Source: Apoda limacodes
Lineage: Eukaryota > Arthropoda > Insecta > Lepidoptera > Limacodidae
Length of the DNA: 64,000 bases
Direction of reading: 5' to 3'
Assembly (NCBI GenBank): GCA_946406115.1
Contig: OX291561.1
Coordinates: 4,890,273-4,954,272 of the forward strand
Positions within the stretch are counted from its first letter, which is position 1; every line of letters begins with the position of its first letter. Under the pieces are notes generated by a model. The model worked only from the letters and a program-made list of their open reading frames with translations, was not told the DNA's origin and ran no database searches. This document shows positions 35,038 through 46,187 of this stretch, in pieces. A program made the translations under genes and the position numbers.

Positions 35038-35736
35038 TTAATTTTGGCGGTTGGTTGGTGGTTGAGACGTATTGGGGGGTTGCGGGGGGTCGGCGAACTG
35101 GGGAGGTGGCAAATAAATATTGGGCACAACTGGATGGGTGTCCGGTACTACCGGGATAGTAGCCGAGACGGATGTTTTAGATTTAGGGGCGGATTTTTTC
35201 CGACGCGGCCTCCTTTTTCTCCCGAGAGCTTGGGATCTGTCGGTGGGGGGGTTGGCGGGGGGCATTAAATTTGCGCCCGAGGACAGGTCATACTCCTGCG
35301 GCTGCAATTGTTGCAGGGGAGTGGGCGATGGCGGGGGCAGATTTATAGCCCGTTGGGCTTTGTTACGGGGTAACGGAGGGTTAATAGTCACCCCCCTACG
35401 TCTCGCCTCGCGCTGGAATACAGGACACGAGCGGCTGTTGGCCGTGTGCGCTTGCCTGCAGTTGACGCATTTGACTGCGACCGTCTGCCGATCGCAGTCG
35501 GACGCCGGGTGCTCGCCGCCGCAGCGCACACATTTAATTGGGCGGTGGCAGTTAGAGGAGGCGTGGCCAAATGCCTGGCACCTATGGCATTGCGCCGGAC
35601 TGGGGCGTGTACGCCAAGCTTCAACGGTTATGCCAGGCATGCTGAGCAGCTCGTTTACTGCGTACAGCTGTTGCAGCTCGGCAAGAGTATGCCTGTGCTG
35701 TAGCTGGGCATAATAAATGCAGTTAGAAAATGGCAA
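35038..35736 (-). pseudogene. jockey ORF1 (gag-like), 5'-truncated
   Basis: It begins inside an RRM-like fold ('LAELQQLYAVNELLSMPGI'), then three CCHC-type knuckles: 'CHRCQAFGHASSNC', 'CVRCGGEHPASDC' and 'CVNCRQAHTANSRSC'. A Pro/Ser-rich, basic tail follows. Such proteins package the LINE RNA. The N-terminal part is lost. Confidence 0.82.
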
Positions 35737-37488
35737 AACAAAAAAATCTATAGATAACTATGTTTAAAGAAAGAATTTCGTGGTAAGTCGACTTGCCTGT
35801 TGGTTGATTTTTTTTTTGTTATGGAGTTTCAGGTTGTCTAGTTTCTTCTAGAAACTGGCCTTAATTATTGTTTTGATGTAACTTTTTTGTGCTTTGGTGT
35901 ACAAATATTTGTATTGTATTGCCGCGTCTTTTGAAAGTATACAAGGCTTAGAACACACAAGATGGGACTATTTTAATTCTAATAGCACGTTTTTTTATAA
36001 AGTATACGTGGTTATTTATTACACACTTATCGCGTATATACTGCACTTGTTACCATTGTGGACTTACCGTGTATATTATTTAAGCGTTATGCCCTGACTT
36101 GCGTAAGAATCTACGCGATTAGTTTCAAGACAGTCATATTGATTCATTGCTTTCTCAATTACAAGAAATGGTAATTTTCTTCTTATTATTTTTTCGCGTC
36201 TGTGTTAAATTTGGTACTCCACGTTACGTACAGTTTGACTGACATGCAATCATCCAACGTATTTTTTTAAAATTTTTTGTTAAATTATGTTTTCCCATAT
36301 TAATATCATAATTAATTTAAATCTGATGTTGTTTACTTTACAATTACTGTTACATGTTTACATCCTAAATCTTAGTATCAGTACGTGTTAGTGTTAGTTC
36401 TAGACTCATATATTTTCCGATATAATTCACTACCCACATTATTTTATTTCCACTTTGATTTGTATCGAAGTGGAAATAAAATAACAGTTTGTATTCAATC
36501 TTATAGCAACCTACAAACATTCATTTCATTTATATAATCAGCCATCGAAGCGTTAAGTCAGAGCAATCGTGAGGTAGGTTCGCAGCGAGACGCCTATTTC
36601 TTCACATTTGGGAGCTGTCCAGCGAGCCAGAAAGTTTGGTCGCAGTGCCATGAATGTCTGACGCTTTCGGAATTCTCTTAAATATCAAAGGCAATGGCTG
36701 AAAGTATAAATGTTTAGGCTTTGCTCATACTATTTTCATGTATTCAATTTACCCTTGAGATCCATATACCCATTGGACTTGCATTTTTTCAACTGAGTTT
36801 TTCCAGAAATTTGAAACATATTAATAAAATAATATAATTAAATTTCACGAACCTACTACATTCAATTAAGACGTAGAAACCAACATTTGAACTATACATT
36901 AGGAGAAAAAACCTATTATAATAGCCTAATAGCAATGATGTCTATAACCATGATTTATTGCAACTGTAAAAGCCTAAACTACAATTAAATTGGATCCTGT
37001 TTATAGGTTTAGTTTGTTTTTTGTTTGTTTCGAGCAGGAGAGTCAGTAGTGCCTATCGTGAAGGGTAACCATGCATAAATAAAATAAGGTTCAAAAGCTT
37101 GGCAGTAGGGTAATGATGGTGTGTCACAATACCGACAATGGTAATGGTGTTAAGAAGTTTAACTAATGACAGTGAGAATGCTCCGGGAGACCCTAGGCGT
37201 TGTGAGAGTCGATATTGAAGTGTAGGAAGCCATGATAGGGTATTTAACCCTGAGGATGTCTGGTAGAACAAATGTTATAGAAGTAATATGATAATGATAG
37301 TAAGTACAGGATGTAATGGAATGTGGTAAGATGCTATTTACAGGTGTACTATTGATTCCGGAGCGTATTGTTAGTCACAGTTAGGTTATGGGGCGAACAC
37401 AGAAGGGTTTTATTAGTTGGATAAAGCACAGGGAGAATCGGGCATCAAGGGGAGGTTTCTTACAACTAACAAACATTCCTATCATAAA
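35737..37488. other. AT-rich spacer with one hairpin
   Basis: No gene was recognised. A perfect inverted repeat ttattttatttccacttt / aagtggaaataaaataa lies at about 36439-36484 around an 11-base loop. Confidence 0.45.
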
Positions 37489-37730
37489 TCATAATCGTAA
37501 ATAACAATAACTAAAAATAAAATCACTTTTTTTCTCGTTTACTTTTGACATTAAAGACGAAATAAAATCAAAATTTGCGTGAATAGAAACAGCTAAGCTT
37601 GCTTTCATTTTTAAATTTTTTGTATGTGGATAAGTCTTCAAAATAACAGTTACAATTTTTTGAATCATTGTAAAGCAAGAAATAAAATTTTCCCTAGAAT
37701 AAATTAAAAATCTTTTATTTATATTATTTA

Positions 37731-38768
37731 TTATATTATTTTTTCGCAATTTGCTCTTAATGAGTGACTAGCTGACAAATTGTTGATTAACAAAGTTTTG
37801 TATGTACTTATGAAATTAACACATGTTGGTTTTACATTTCTATAGTTAGTACTACGAATGGTACCAAAAAAAATTTCTAGTGGATCCTGATTAATGTTCC
37901 TTGTGAATAATGACTTAACGTTATATTTTTCATGAAGCATTTTCCATAGTTTCATAAAACCTTCGACAGTATGGATCCAATTTTTGATCGACGGAACTTG
38001 TTTATAACTTTCTTGTCCATCTATTACAATAACACATTCCATTGTTTTTAAAATTTTTAAAGACTCACACCAAAAATTGTGATGTATGGAATTCTTCGTT
38101 ACTGCTGTTCTTAAAGTTTTTCCAGAAATACATTTTGAAAAATTACAATTTACTGAATCAAATAATCCATCGAAGAATAAGCACAGTTCTGCTGTGTCAA
38201 CACTATTTTTAGGCAAGTGGTCAACACTTGCCATGAAATTAAGGGCAGCTGCTACCCTTCGGCTTAGAACTTGAGCTGCGTGTTTTACGCGCATTTTGGG
38301 TATTTTATCAGGATGAACATGACAGTCCGTTAATTTTGGAAGCAAACGCAATTGTTCTTGAGCTTTATCTTTTTCTTTTAAAAGTATTAAATGTTCCCAT
38401 TTTGCACATTTAACCACGTTGTTTAAGTGAAACTTAATATTATATTTCAAAAAAATATTTCTTATGTCTTTAAGTAAATGAGGCGGGTCATACAAATTAT
38501 ATATTTCTCGATTATTTAATTCTAAAAATCCATCTCTATATTCTTTACCTTTTCTTAAATAATGAGCCCGTGTTTCATTTATTAAAATATTAGTAGATGT
38601 GACAACGAAACCAGCGTTTTGTAGTTCCTTTATAATTGATTTCAGCATGATTGCCAGATCAATGCTTTTGGTGGTAGACCGACAAAATAAAATAAAATGG
38701 GTTGTTTGTATTTTTTACACACACCCCTGATCATAAAAACAAGAACATGATCTGCTATCTTAGATGTT
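37731..38768 (-). pseudogene. P-element/THAP9-like transposase, C-terminal half
   Basis: The minus strand enters at 38768 with 'TSKIADHVLVFMIRGVCKKY', then after a one-base shift near 38695 'STTKSIDLAIMLKSIIKEL', 'LYDPPHLLKDIRNIF', 'KMRVKHAAQVLSRRVAAAL', 'WIHTVEGFMKLWKML' and the P-family signature 'RNINQDPLEIFFGTIRS', ending shortly after 'SLRANCEKI'. These follow directly, in protein order, on the segment that stops at 52466. The Polinton at 38769-52464 therefore splits the gene. Sequence downstream (37489-37730) may be a further decayed C-terminal piece. Confidence 0.88.
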
Positions 38769-38950
38769 AGTAGAGGGGATTCGTTGGTTCTGGCGCACTT
38801 CCCCCCAACCTCAACCCCTCTCCTAAAAAAAAACTCACCAACTTTTTCCTGCTTTGTACGACTCGCGCTTGACCACTCTCAATACATCGTTGGTTCTGGC
38901 GCACTACCCCCCAACCTCAACCCCTCGCCTAAAAACTTTTCTGCCCCCCG

Positions 38951-39180
38951 CACTCTCAAAACCACCCCTGCGTCTGGGGTGTGGCGACTCGCGCTTGACC
39001 ACTCTCAAAACCACCCCTGTGTCTGGGGTGTGGCGACTCGCGCTTGACCACTCTCAAAACCACCCCTGTGTCTGGGGTGTGGCGACTCGCGCTTGACCAC
39101 TCTCAAAACCACCCCTGTGTCTGGGGTGTGGCGACTCGCGCTTGACCACTCTCAAAACCACCCCTGTGTCTGGGGTACGT
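38951..39180 (+). repeat. 49-bp tandem array, five units (left TIR)
   Basis: Units contain 'ccacccctgtgtctggggt' and 'gactcgcgcttgaccactct' in turn. Four are almost identical and the fifth is diverged ('ggggtacgtcgactcacg'). Each unit holds a short palindrome, cacccctg...ctggggt. Position next to the element end suggests binding sites for the integrase or for replication factors (inference). Confidence 0.85.
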
Positions 39181-39387
39181 CGACTCACGCTTGACCAGAA
39201 CTACCACATGACATCACTGTGGGTTCTGTGTAGTTTTGTTAAGTAGTTATATCATTATCGTAATGGGTCTATCGTATTTTTCCGTTTATTAGTTATTCTT
39301 ATTTAATTACAAATGTCGTGAGTGCGATAATGATGTTTGTGGTGACATTCCTAATACCTTTTTAATTATATTTGTACTTGTAAGATA

Positions 39388-39405
39388 AATCGTATATATA
39401 TAGGA
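39388..39405 (+). promoter_or_regulatory. TATA-type promoter of the left TIR gene
   Basis: 'cgtatatatatagga' lies about 270 bases before the gene, with a start-site-like tcattcgagtt about 30 bases downstream. The same box occurs mirrored in the right repeat near 51995-52010. An acceptor-like ttttattacag just before the likely start codon suggests an intron in the leader. Confidence 0.5.
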
Positions 39406-39662
39406 TCCATAAACACTAGTCGATAGTATTCATTCGAGTTACAATTTATCATCAAGTGTGATACTGAGGCTGGTTCTATTTCCTTCAAAAAAAAGCTACA
39501 CATACCTCCATATGTGTTTTTTTGCTTTATAATTCTTTATCTATATTTATTATATATTACAGACCCTCAAAACTATGTGTTTGTTTGAATGTCTATTACT
39601 TAAACCAATTTTGTTTAGGTTTTCACTTTAGGTAAATTTTTTATTCAAATTATTATACAAAT

Positions 39663-40157
39663 ATGTTTTTAAAGCATAGGCTTATTTTATTACAGAATTC
39701 AACATTTAACGCAATGGAAGAAAACACGTTCAAGCATTACTACTACGCTACATCGGATGATGAGCAATCAACTGAGAAGGCCTTAGAAACAACAAAGCTC
39801 AAACGGTCTCGTCGAAATAGTATCGACTCATTCTTTGAGGGGACCAATCAGAAGAAAAAGAAACTCAGCTCTACAGTGGCGAGATCTTCAAAAGATGGTA
39901 TCCCTGGTGTCACATACTTGTCTACTAATAATGATGATGGGGCTCATGCTACACATTTGATAAAAATTGAGGTGTATGACCTCATAAAATTGAAAAAAGT
40001 ACCAGTAGATGAACATTGGAAACACTCAGAAGTGAGGACCAAATATTATACGGATACAAAAGATGAAAAATATGAGCAAACGAAGGGTATCATATTTGAT
40101 ATCACGAAGCAAATAGCAGAAACCAATAATTGTAAAAAATACTTTTTTAAAAAGTAA
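39663..40157 (+). CDS. unknown Polinton protein encoded in the left TIR
   Basis: Open to a stop at 40157. The first Met is at 39663, but an acceptor-like ttttattacag at 39684-39694 makes the Met at 39714 ('MEENTFKHYYYATSDDEQ') the likelier start, giving about 147 residues. It is acidic at the start, then basic with possible nuclear signals ('TTKLKRSRRN', 'KKKKL'), and ends in a compact domain with 'THLIKIEVYDLIKLKK' and a Lys-rich tail 'KKYFFKK'. I recognise no family. A second intact copy lies in the other repeat. Duplicate placement suggests early expression or a terminal-repeat function, but this is a guess. Confidence 0.8.
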   Translation: MFLKHRLILLQNSTFNAMEENTFKHYYYATSDDEQSTEKALETTKLKRSRRNSIDSFFEGTNQKKKKLSSTVARSSKDGIPGVTYLSTNNDDGAHATHLIKIEVYDLIKLKKVPVDEHWKHSEVRTKYYTDTKDEKYEQTKGIIFDITKQIAETNNCKKYFFKK

Positions 40158-40273
40158 TCTCTAATAGCTAAATTAATTTATAAGAACCATCGTTACAAAA
40201 TTTTATGAGTATCTAATTGATAAGTAACGAGCAACTATTAATTAACCATCAACTAATATAGTAATCACCTTAT

Positions 40274-40290
40274 CGACTTGTATATATAAG
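40274..40290 (+). promoter_or_regulatory. TATA-type promoter of the polymerase gene
   Basis: 'cttgtatatataagaga' lies about 75 bases before the polymerase start codon at 40362, with a cattcac-type start region about 30-45 bases after it. Confidence 0.5.
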
Positions 40291-40361
40291 AGAAAAATCG
40301 AACATTATATTTATTATTAATTCATCATTCACAAGCAAAGCTAAACTGGTTTATTTCAACC

Positions 40362-43300
40362 ATGTCACTAGAAAGTTTTTTTTTTCAAAATGTTTTTGAA
40401 GAAGAAGAAAAAGAACTAATGAGAGCGTGTGAGAATTATGAAGATAATGCTCTGGAAAATCCGTATTATGACACTTCACTGTTTAACATCTGTAAAGAAG
40501 TTGAGGAAACATTCAGGTATACATTCTAACTATACTTATTTAAATTTTATGTTACATATTTGTGTTCTTATATTAACATAAGCATGTTATACCTACAGAA
40601 AATCTTCAATTCAAGTCGGTCGAGGTTTGAAGAGACAAGCTGATATTAGTGTTGAAGATTTACAACAAGCATCGACGTCATCATCTTCCAATACAACACA
40701 TAGACAGAACGTTATGTGTCAAATATGTGAATTACAGGTTAGCCAAAGGTTCTATGCTCAGCACTTACGATCTAAGGAACACAAAGAAAAATGTCTTATT
40801 CATAATCATAATTTACATAATGTATCTGTTATATCAGTTGCTTTTGGGTCTCGGGTCTTAACGTATAGAATTGTATCACCTAAAGCTAATGAGTCACTTA
40901 AAATACAAACTCCTGAAGTATTCATAGCATCAATTAAAGAGTCGATACTTTTTCTTATTCAGGAATGTTTAAAAGAGTTAACTATTGTTAAAGTTAATTT
41001 TATTATTCATGCAGATTTTGAACAGGAAACAAAAGATTTAAAAAATTCTTTCGATTTTCAAACAAAAAATTGGACTATTTCTTTAGGGGACGAATTAGAA
41101 AATTATTTAGAAACTTTAAGCGAAGACATTAAAAATAAAATGAGTGATTTCGAAGCAAAAGATAGTGGATGGACTTTAAAAAAAATTCAGTTCTTAGAAA
41201 TGAATGTTAATAAGTTCAATCCCTTACGAGGGTCTTCGTTTATTGAATTACCTTTAGATATTAAGCGTAAAAAAGCAGTCATAAATGTAAAAAATAACGA
41301 TCATCAATGTTTTAAGTGGGCTTTATTATCCGCACTATATCCTGTAAATAAAAGTTCTGAAAGGGTATCATCATACTTGAGGAATCAAAATAGACTAAAG
41401 TTTAATAATATACAGTTCCCAATCAAATTATCGGATATACCCAAGGTAGAAAAACAGAATAACATTAGTATCAATGTTTTCGGATTAGAATTTAACAAAG
41501 AAAAAAAATGTAATACCATCGTTGGACCATTATTTTTTACTAAATGTCGTAAAGAATTACACATTAACTTATTATTTTTAAACAATGGTTCAAATGGTCA
41601 TTATTGTTTTATAAAAAATTTATCACGCTTGGTAAGTAAACAAATAACGAATCGAAATAATGCTATTCATATCTGTGATGGTTGCCTTCTATATTTTAAA
41701 TCTAAAGTTAATTTAATTAATCACCAAAAACATGACTGTGCTCATATTGTTACTGAATTACCAGGAATTCATAAAAAAGGAAAAGATTGGTTTAATCGGG
41801 AAACAAATAATGATGAAATCTATTTTGATAAGTTTCAAAGAAAATTAAGATTACCTTTTGTAATATATGCAGACTTTGAAGCTCTTTTAAAACCCGTCTC
41901 CTCATGTGACCCTGATCCATCGAAGTCATATACAAAAACAATACATGAACATGAAGTTTATAGTTATGGATACTATATAAAATGTTCGTATGATGATAAG
42001 CTGTCTACATACAGAACATACACAGGGCCTTATTGTGCAAAAATGTTTATGGAAAGCATTTACAAAGATATTAGCAATATACATAGGATAAATTGTTTTC
42101 AAAAATGTCCACTTCCATTAACTAACGAAGAGAAGGAATCTATTAGACAATCGCAATTATGTTATATTTGTGAAGGGCTATTGGGTGATGACATCACAGT
42201 AGACTATGATTGGAATACTGGTAATTTTAGAGGTGTTGCTCACGAATTATGTAGTTCAAAGTATCGTGTTCCCTTTTTCATTCCCATTCTATTTCATAAT
42301 CTAAGTAATTATGATGCTCATTTTATTGTTCATGCTTTGAATTTTAAAGATGGAGAAATAGATATCATTCCGCAAAATAAGGAAAAATATATTTCATTCT
42401 CAAAAAAACTTAAAATAAGAGGTCATTTAGTACATTTGCGGTTTTTAGATTCCTTTAAATTCATGGCCAGTAGTTTAGATAGTTTAGCTAAAAATCTAAA
42501 AAAAGATCAATTTATAGAATTAAGAAAACAATTTCCAAACGAAAATGATTTTAATAAACTTATTAGGAAAGGTGTTTTTCCTTATGAATTTGTTAATTCT
42601 TATGAATCCTTAAAAGTTACAACTCTTCCAGATCAAGACGCTTTCTTTAACTCTTTAAGTAATACCAGTGTCTCAGATGATGATTATAAACATGCTCAAA
42701 ATGTTTGGGTCCAATTTAAATGTAAAAATATGTTGGACTATTCCAATCTATACTTAAGAACTGATGTAATGTTACTCACTGATATTTTTGAAAACTTTAG
42801 AGAAATTTGTATCAAAACATATGAACTCGACCCTGTACAATATTATACCCTTCCAGGATTAAGCTGGGATGCAATGCTAAAATGTACTAACATAACACTG
42901 GAATTATTGAAAGACTTTGATAAAATAGCATTCGTAAAGTCTGGTATAAGAGGTGGTATTTCACAGTGTTCTAACAGATATGGAAAGGCAAATAACGAGT
43001 ACATGGGTGATTACAAAGATAACTTACCAAAATCTTACTTAATGTATTATGATGCAAACAATCTCTATGGTTGGGCAATGTCTCAGTATTTGCCTGTAAG
43101 AGATTTTAAATGGGTTAACCCGAACATAGACTTCAATTCAATATATCAGATTCATCAGATATTGGATACATACTGGAAGTTGATCTTGAATACCCTGAAA
43201 ATTTACATGATCTTCATTCAGACTTACCTTTATGCCCTGAAAACATTGTAATCGGTAACAGTAAAGATAAAAAATTAGTACCAAATTTATATAACAAAAC

Positions 43301-44267
43301 TAAATATATTATTCACTATAGAAATCTGAAGCAATGTTTACAACTTGGTATGAAATTAATTAGAGTTCATAGAGTTTTACAGTTTGAGCAAAGTCCTTGG
43401 TTGAAGAAATATATAGATTTAAATACACAACTAAGAACTTTAGCTAAAAGTGACTTTGAAAAAGATTTTTATAAACTTATGAATAATGCAGTCTTTGGTA
43501 AAACTATGGAAAATGTTGAAAAACGTGTTAATGTGAAATTGTTAACCCACTGGGAAAACCGTGGAAAAATTCAAGGTGCACAAAGTTTAATTGCTCGCCC
43601 TGAGTTTCATAGTCTATCTATATTCTCCGAGTCTTTAATTGCTGTACAATTACAAAAGACTAAGGTATATTTTAATAAACCATTTGTTTTAGGATTTTGT
43701 ATATTAGAAATATCAAAAACATTGATGTATAACTTTCATTATAATTACATGAAAAGAAAATACAATAATAGTGTCAAGTTATTATACACTGATACGGATA
43801 GCTTAGTTTACCATATATTTACAGATAATTTTTATAATGATATAAAATCTGACTTAGAATGTTTTTTCGATACTTCAGACTATCCTAGTGATAATGTTTA
43901 TGGTTTCCCACTTTTAAATAAAAAGAAACTTGGATATTTTAAGGATGAGAACAATGGTAAAGTATTTCGGGAGTTTGTAGGACTTCGATCAAAAATGTAT
44001 GCAATGGACATTGAAAGTAAGGTTATTGCTAAAGCTAAAGGTGTAAATAAAAGTGTGACAAAAAAAATGAATTTGGAAAATTATAAGTTGTGTCTATTTA
44101 ATAAAAATGTAAATGTTTCACAAATGTGTAGGATTCGAAGTGTGAAACATACTATTTTTACACAACAAATTAATAAAACTTGTCTATCCTATAATGACAC
44201 CAAGAGATATATTTTACCTAATTCAACAGATACATATGCTTGGGGTCATTTTAAGATTAACTTATAG
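40362..44267 (+). pseudogene. Polinton DNA polymerase B (protein-primed type), one frameshift
   Basis: An apparent first exon (40362-40516, 'MSLESFFFQNVFEEEEKEL') ends ttcag|gtat; an 82-base intron ends cctacag at 40598, and the frame continues in phase. Then come two Cys/His finger-like motifs ('CQICELQVSQRFYAQHL', about 40.71 kb; 'CDGCLLYFKSKVNLINH', about 41.68 kb), exonuclease motifs 'VIYADFEALL' (41.87 kb) and 'HNLSNYDAHFIV' (42.30 kb), polymerase motif A 'YYDANNLYGWAMS' (43.05 kb) and motif C 'LLYTDTDSLVYH' (43.79 kb). A one-base frameshift lies near 43130-43143, between motifs A and C. Otherwise full-length, about 1270 codons. Confidence 0.92.
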
Positions 44268-44345
44268 TTTTGAAATAATAATAATATAGAGTATTAATTG
44301 TATCTGGTTTATGTGTGTTTAAAAAATGTAAGGTAATAACTATTA

Positions 44346-45034
44346 CACTGTGTGACAAATTTTTTTTTTTGTGCTCTAACATTTAATGAAACGGCTATTT
44401 TTTATCAAAATAAACCTGCTGAACAGAAAAACTTAAATAGATTTTTTGTAACACGTATCATTTTAAAGTTATGATAAATTGATGTACTATAAATAAATAA
44501 AGACTGTATCAAAATTGTATATCATATTTTTTATTTAAATTATTAATTTTACACAAAAAAAATGTTATATATATTGACAAGTGACAACGAATCAAAATAG
44601 CTGAGGTTTAAGTGGTCAATATAAAAAATGAGCCAAATATTCCAAAAGAAAATGATGAAATATTAACTTTGCCTCTTGTGAAGAGTAGAATCCTCTTTCA
44701 TTACAAACAAATGATTTAAACACTTGCGGTGGTTACTTTTCTTCATGACTTTCGAAAAAAATGTTATGATTACCCAAATAAACTGTTAGAATTATCTTAA
44801 GACCACTAAAACTTTTAATTTATAGTCGTACAGACTTCAGTATTAAAAGAAATCTGCAATTAACAACGTTTGATCTTTTGTTTTTTACGAGGGTACACGT
44901 AAATAGTATTGACACTATAACTTAGAAACGTGACGTGTTAGACAACCATATCAATTGACAATGTTTTCAACAATGGAATAAGGAATTCAAATCACGTAAT
45001 CTTATTTATGTTAGAAAAATCGTGTCACACAGTG
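44346..45034. mobile_element. MITE-like insertion inside the Polinton
   Basis: Ends cactgtgtgaca at 44346 and its complement at 45034 are inverted, each followed inward by a T-rich run and 'ctaaca(t)'. ATTA stands on both sides (44342-44345, 45035-45038). It codes for nothing and holds an AATAAATAAAG polyadenylation-like signal at 44489. Other Polintons place few bases here, so a later insertion is likely. Confidence 0.55.
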
Positions 45035-45087
45035 ATTAAGTAACCTAATGATTGTTTTTTTTTTTTTTATTATTAATTATATTGTTT

Positions 45088-45099
45088 TTAATATATAAG
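45088..45099 (+). promoter_or_regulatory. TATA-like box before the ATPase
   Basis: 'taatatataagt' lies about 75 bases before the ATPase start codon and just right of the MITE-like insertion. This is the same spacing as for the polymerase gene. Confidence 0.4.
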
Positions 45100-45169
45100 T
45101 GTTTGTTTTTATTGCTTTCCTCCATATGAATTTGAACATTTTCAAAGAGAACACACATTAAAAATAATT

Positions 45170-45829
45170 ATGATTCATTTTTATCATCCCTTTACAGTAA
45201 TTGTAGCTGGCCCTAGTGGATGTGGTAAATCAGTTTTTGTTAAAAATTTTGTGAAACATGCTAATGAGATTTGCAATCAACATTTTTCTAATATTATGTG
45301 GTGTTATGATGAAATGCAACCGTTATACAACTTGAACAATGTTAAGTATTACCAAGGTATTCCTGACCTCAGTATGTTTGATGGAGAACAACCACAACTA
45401 ATAATAATCGATGACCTCATGCGAGAGTCTGATGGTCGTGTTGTTGACATATTCACAAAGGGTAGTCATCATAGAAACATTAGTGTTTTCTATATTACAC
45501 AAAATATATTCCATCAAGGTAAAGGACAGAGAGATATTTCTTTAAACTCTAGTTATATAGTCTACTTTAAAAATCCACGAGATAAAACACAAATTCGTTA
45601 CTTAGCACGTCAAGTCTCACCTGAAAACATCAAATTTTTGGAAGATGCCTACAAAGATGCTACTAGTGAACCTCATGGCTACCTAATGATAGATTTAAAA
45701 CAGGACACAATTGATATGTGTCGATTTAAAACGAGAATATTTCCTTCTGACCAGAACTGCATTGTATATATACCTAAAAAAGGATTTAAATACAGCAAAC
45801 ATAATGAAATTCCAATCATTCATAAATAA
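45170..45829 (+). CDS. Polinton packaging ATPase (FtsK/HerA type)
   Basis: 219 residues, unbroken. Walker A 'VAGPSGCGKSVFVKNF' (about 45.21 kb) and Walker B 'PQLIIIDDLM' (about 45.41 kb), then 'NISVFYITQNIFHQGKGQRD' with the polar sensor-like region. Related proteins pump genomes into capsids in adenovirus-like, virophage and giant-virus lineages (established for the family). Its TAA overlaps the next ATG (taatg at 45827-45831), suggesting joint transcription. Confidence 0.9.
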   Translation: MIHFYHPFTVIVAGPSGCGKSVFVKNFVKHANEICNQHFSNIMWCYDEMQPLYNLNNVKYYQGIPDLSMFDGEQPQLIIIDDLMRESDGRVVDIFTKGSHHRNISVFYITQNIFHQGKGQRDISLNSSYIVYFKNPRDKTQIRYLARQVSPENIKFLEDAYKDATSEPHGYLMIDLKQDTIDMCRFKTRIFPSDQNCIVYIPKKGFKYSKHNEIPIIHK

Positions 45830-46168
45830 TGCATTCAAGAGTGACTACACATCAAGAACTTTTAAAATCGTTGCATGTATTGAAACCAAGACATAGAAAA
45901 GCTTTACTTAAATCTTGTAGTAAAGAAGAAATAAATTTTATTTGTGAGTGTATTTACAACGTATTACAGGGTAAAATACCCGTCAAGGAAAATGATAAAA
46001 ACAAATTAAAAAAATATAAAAAAATAAAAAAATATATTGAGAAAGTTGGTTTGTAAAGGAAGAAATCTACTTAGAAAAAACGTAATTATTCAAAGGGGTG
46101 GTACCTTTTTACCTATTATTTTAGGATCTGTTCTAAGTGCCTTGGTGAGTTCAATTTTAAAACCTTAG
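45829..46168 (+). pseudogene. small conserved Polinton protein, one frameshift
   Basis: The first part, 75 codons to 46056, has 'HVLKPRHRKALLKSCSKEEI' and 'CECIYNVLQGKIPV', a segment conserved in many Polintons. After a one-base shift near 46050 the next frame continues with 'NVIIQRGGTFLPIILGSVLS', a glycine/hydrophobic tail that looks membrane-seeking, to a stop at 46168. The function is unknown; the tail resembles those of virion-associated peptides. Confidence 0.7.
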
Positions 46169-46187
46169 CAGGAAAATAAAAGCAGAA

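Larger units (their letters stand above)
32155..35736 (-). mobile_element. jockey-clade LINE, internally deleted
   Basis: Order on the minus strand: ORF1 with zinc knuckles, endonuclease, RT, then a GC-rich 3' region (32155-32635). The element stands out from its AT-rich surroundings by high GC, suggesting it is younger or has different codon use. The 5' end is missing (ORF1 starts mid-domain at 35736). Confidence 0.85.
38769..40189 (+). repeat. left terminal inverted repeat of the Polinton (about 1.42 kb)
   Basis: The sequence is the complement of 51210-52464, with near-identity from the TIR gene out to the tandem array. Similarity stops after 'taagaacc' at 40189. It is longer than the right repeat because it holds five instead of three copies of a 49-bp unit and an extra partial duplication of 'ggttctggcgcact' and its neighbours (38786-38920). 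Confidence 0.9.

Noticed and set aside
35120..35713. Plus-strand open frame opposite the jockey ORF1
   Set aside because: It is the antisense shadow of a GC-rich coding region and has no domain.
38951..39180. CRISPR-like array (regular repeats near 39 kb)
   Set aside because: The 49-bp units are directly contiguous with no unique spacers, are mirrored at the other end of the element, and lie in eukaryotic DNA.
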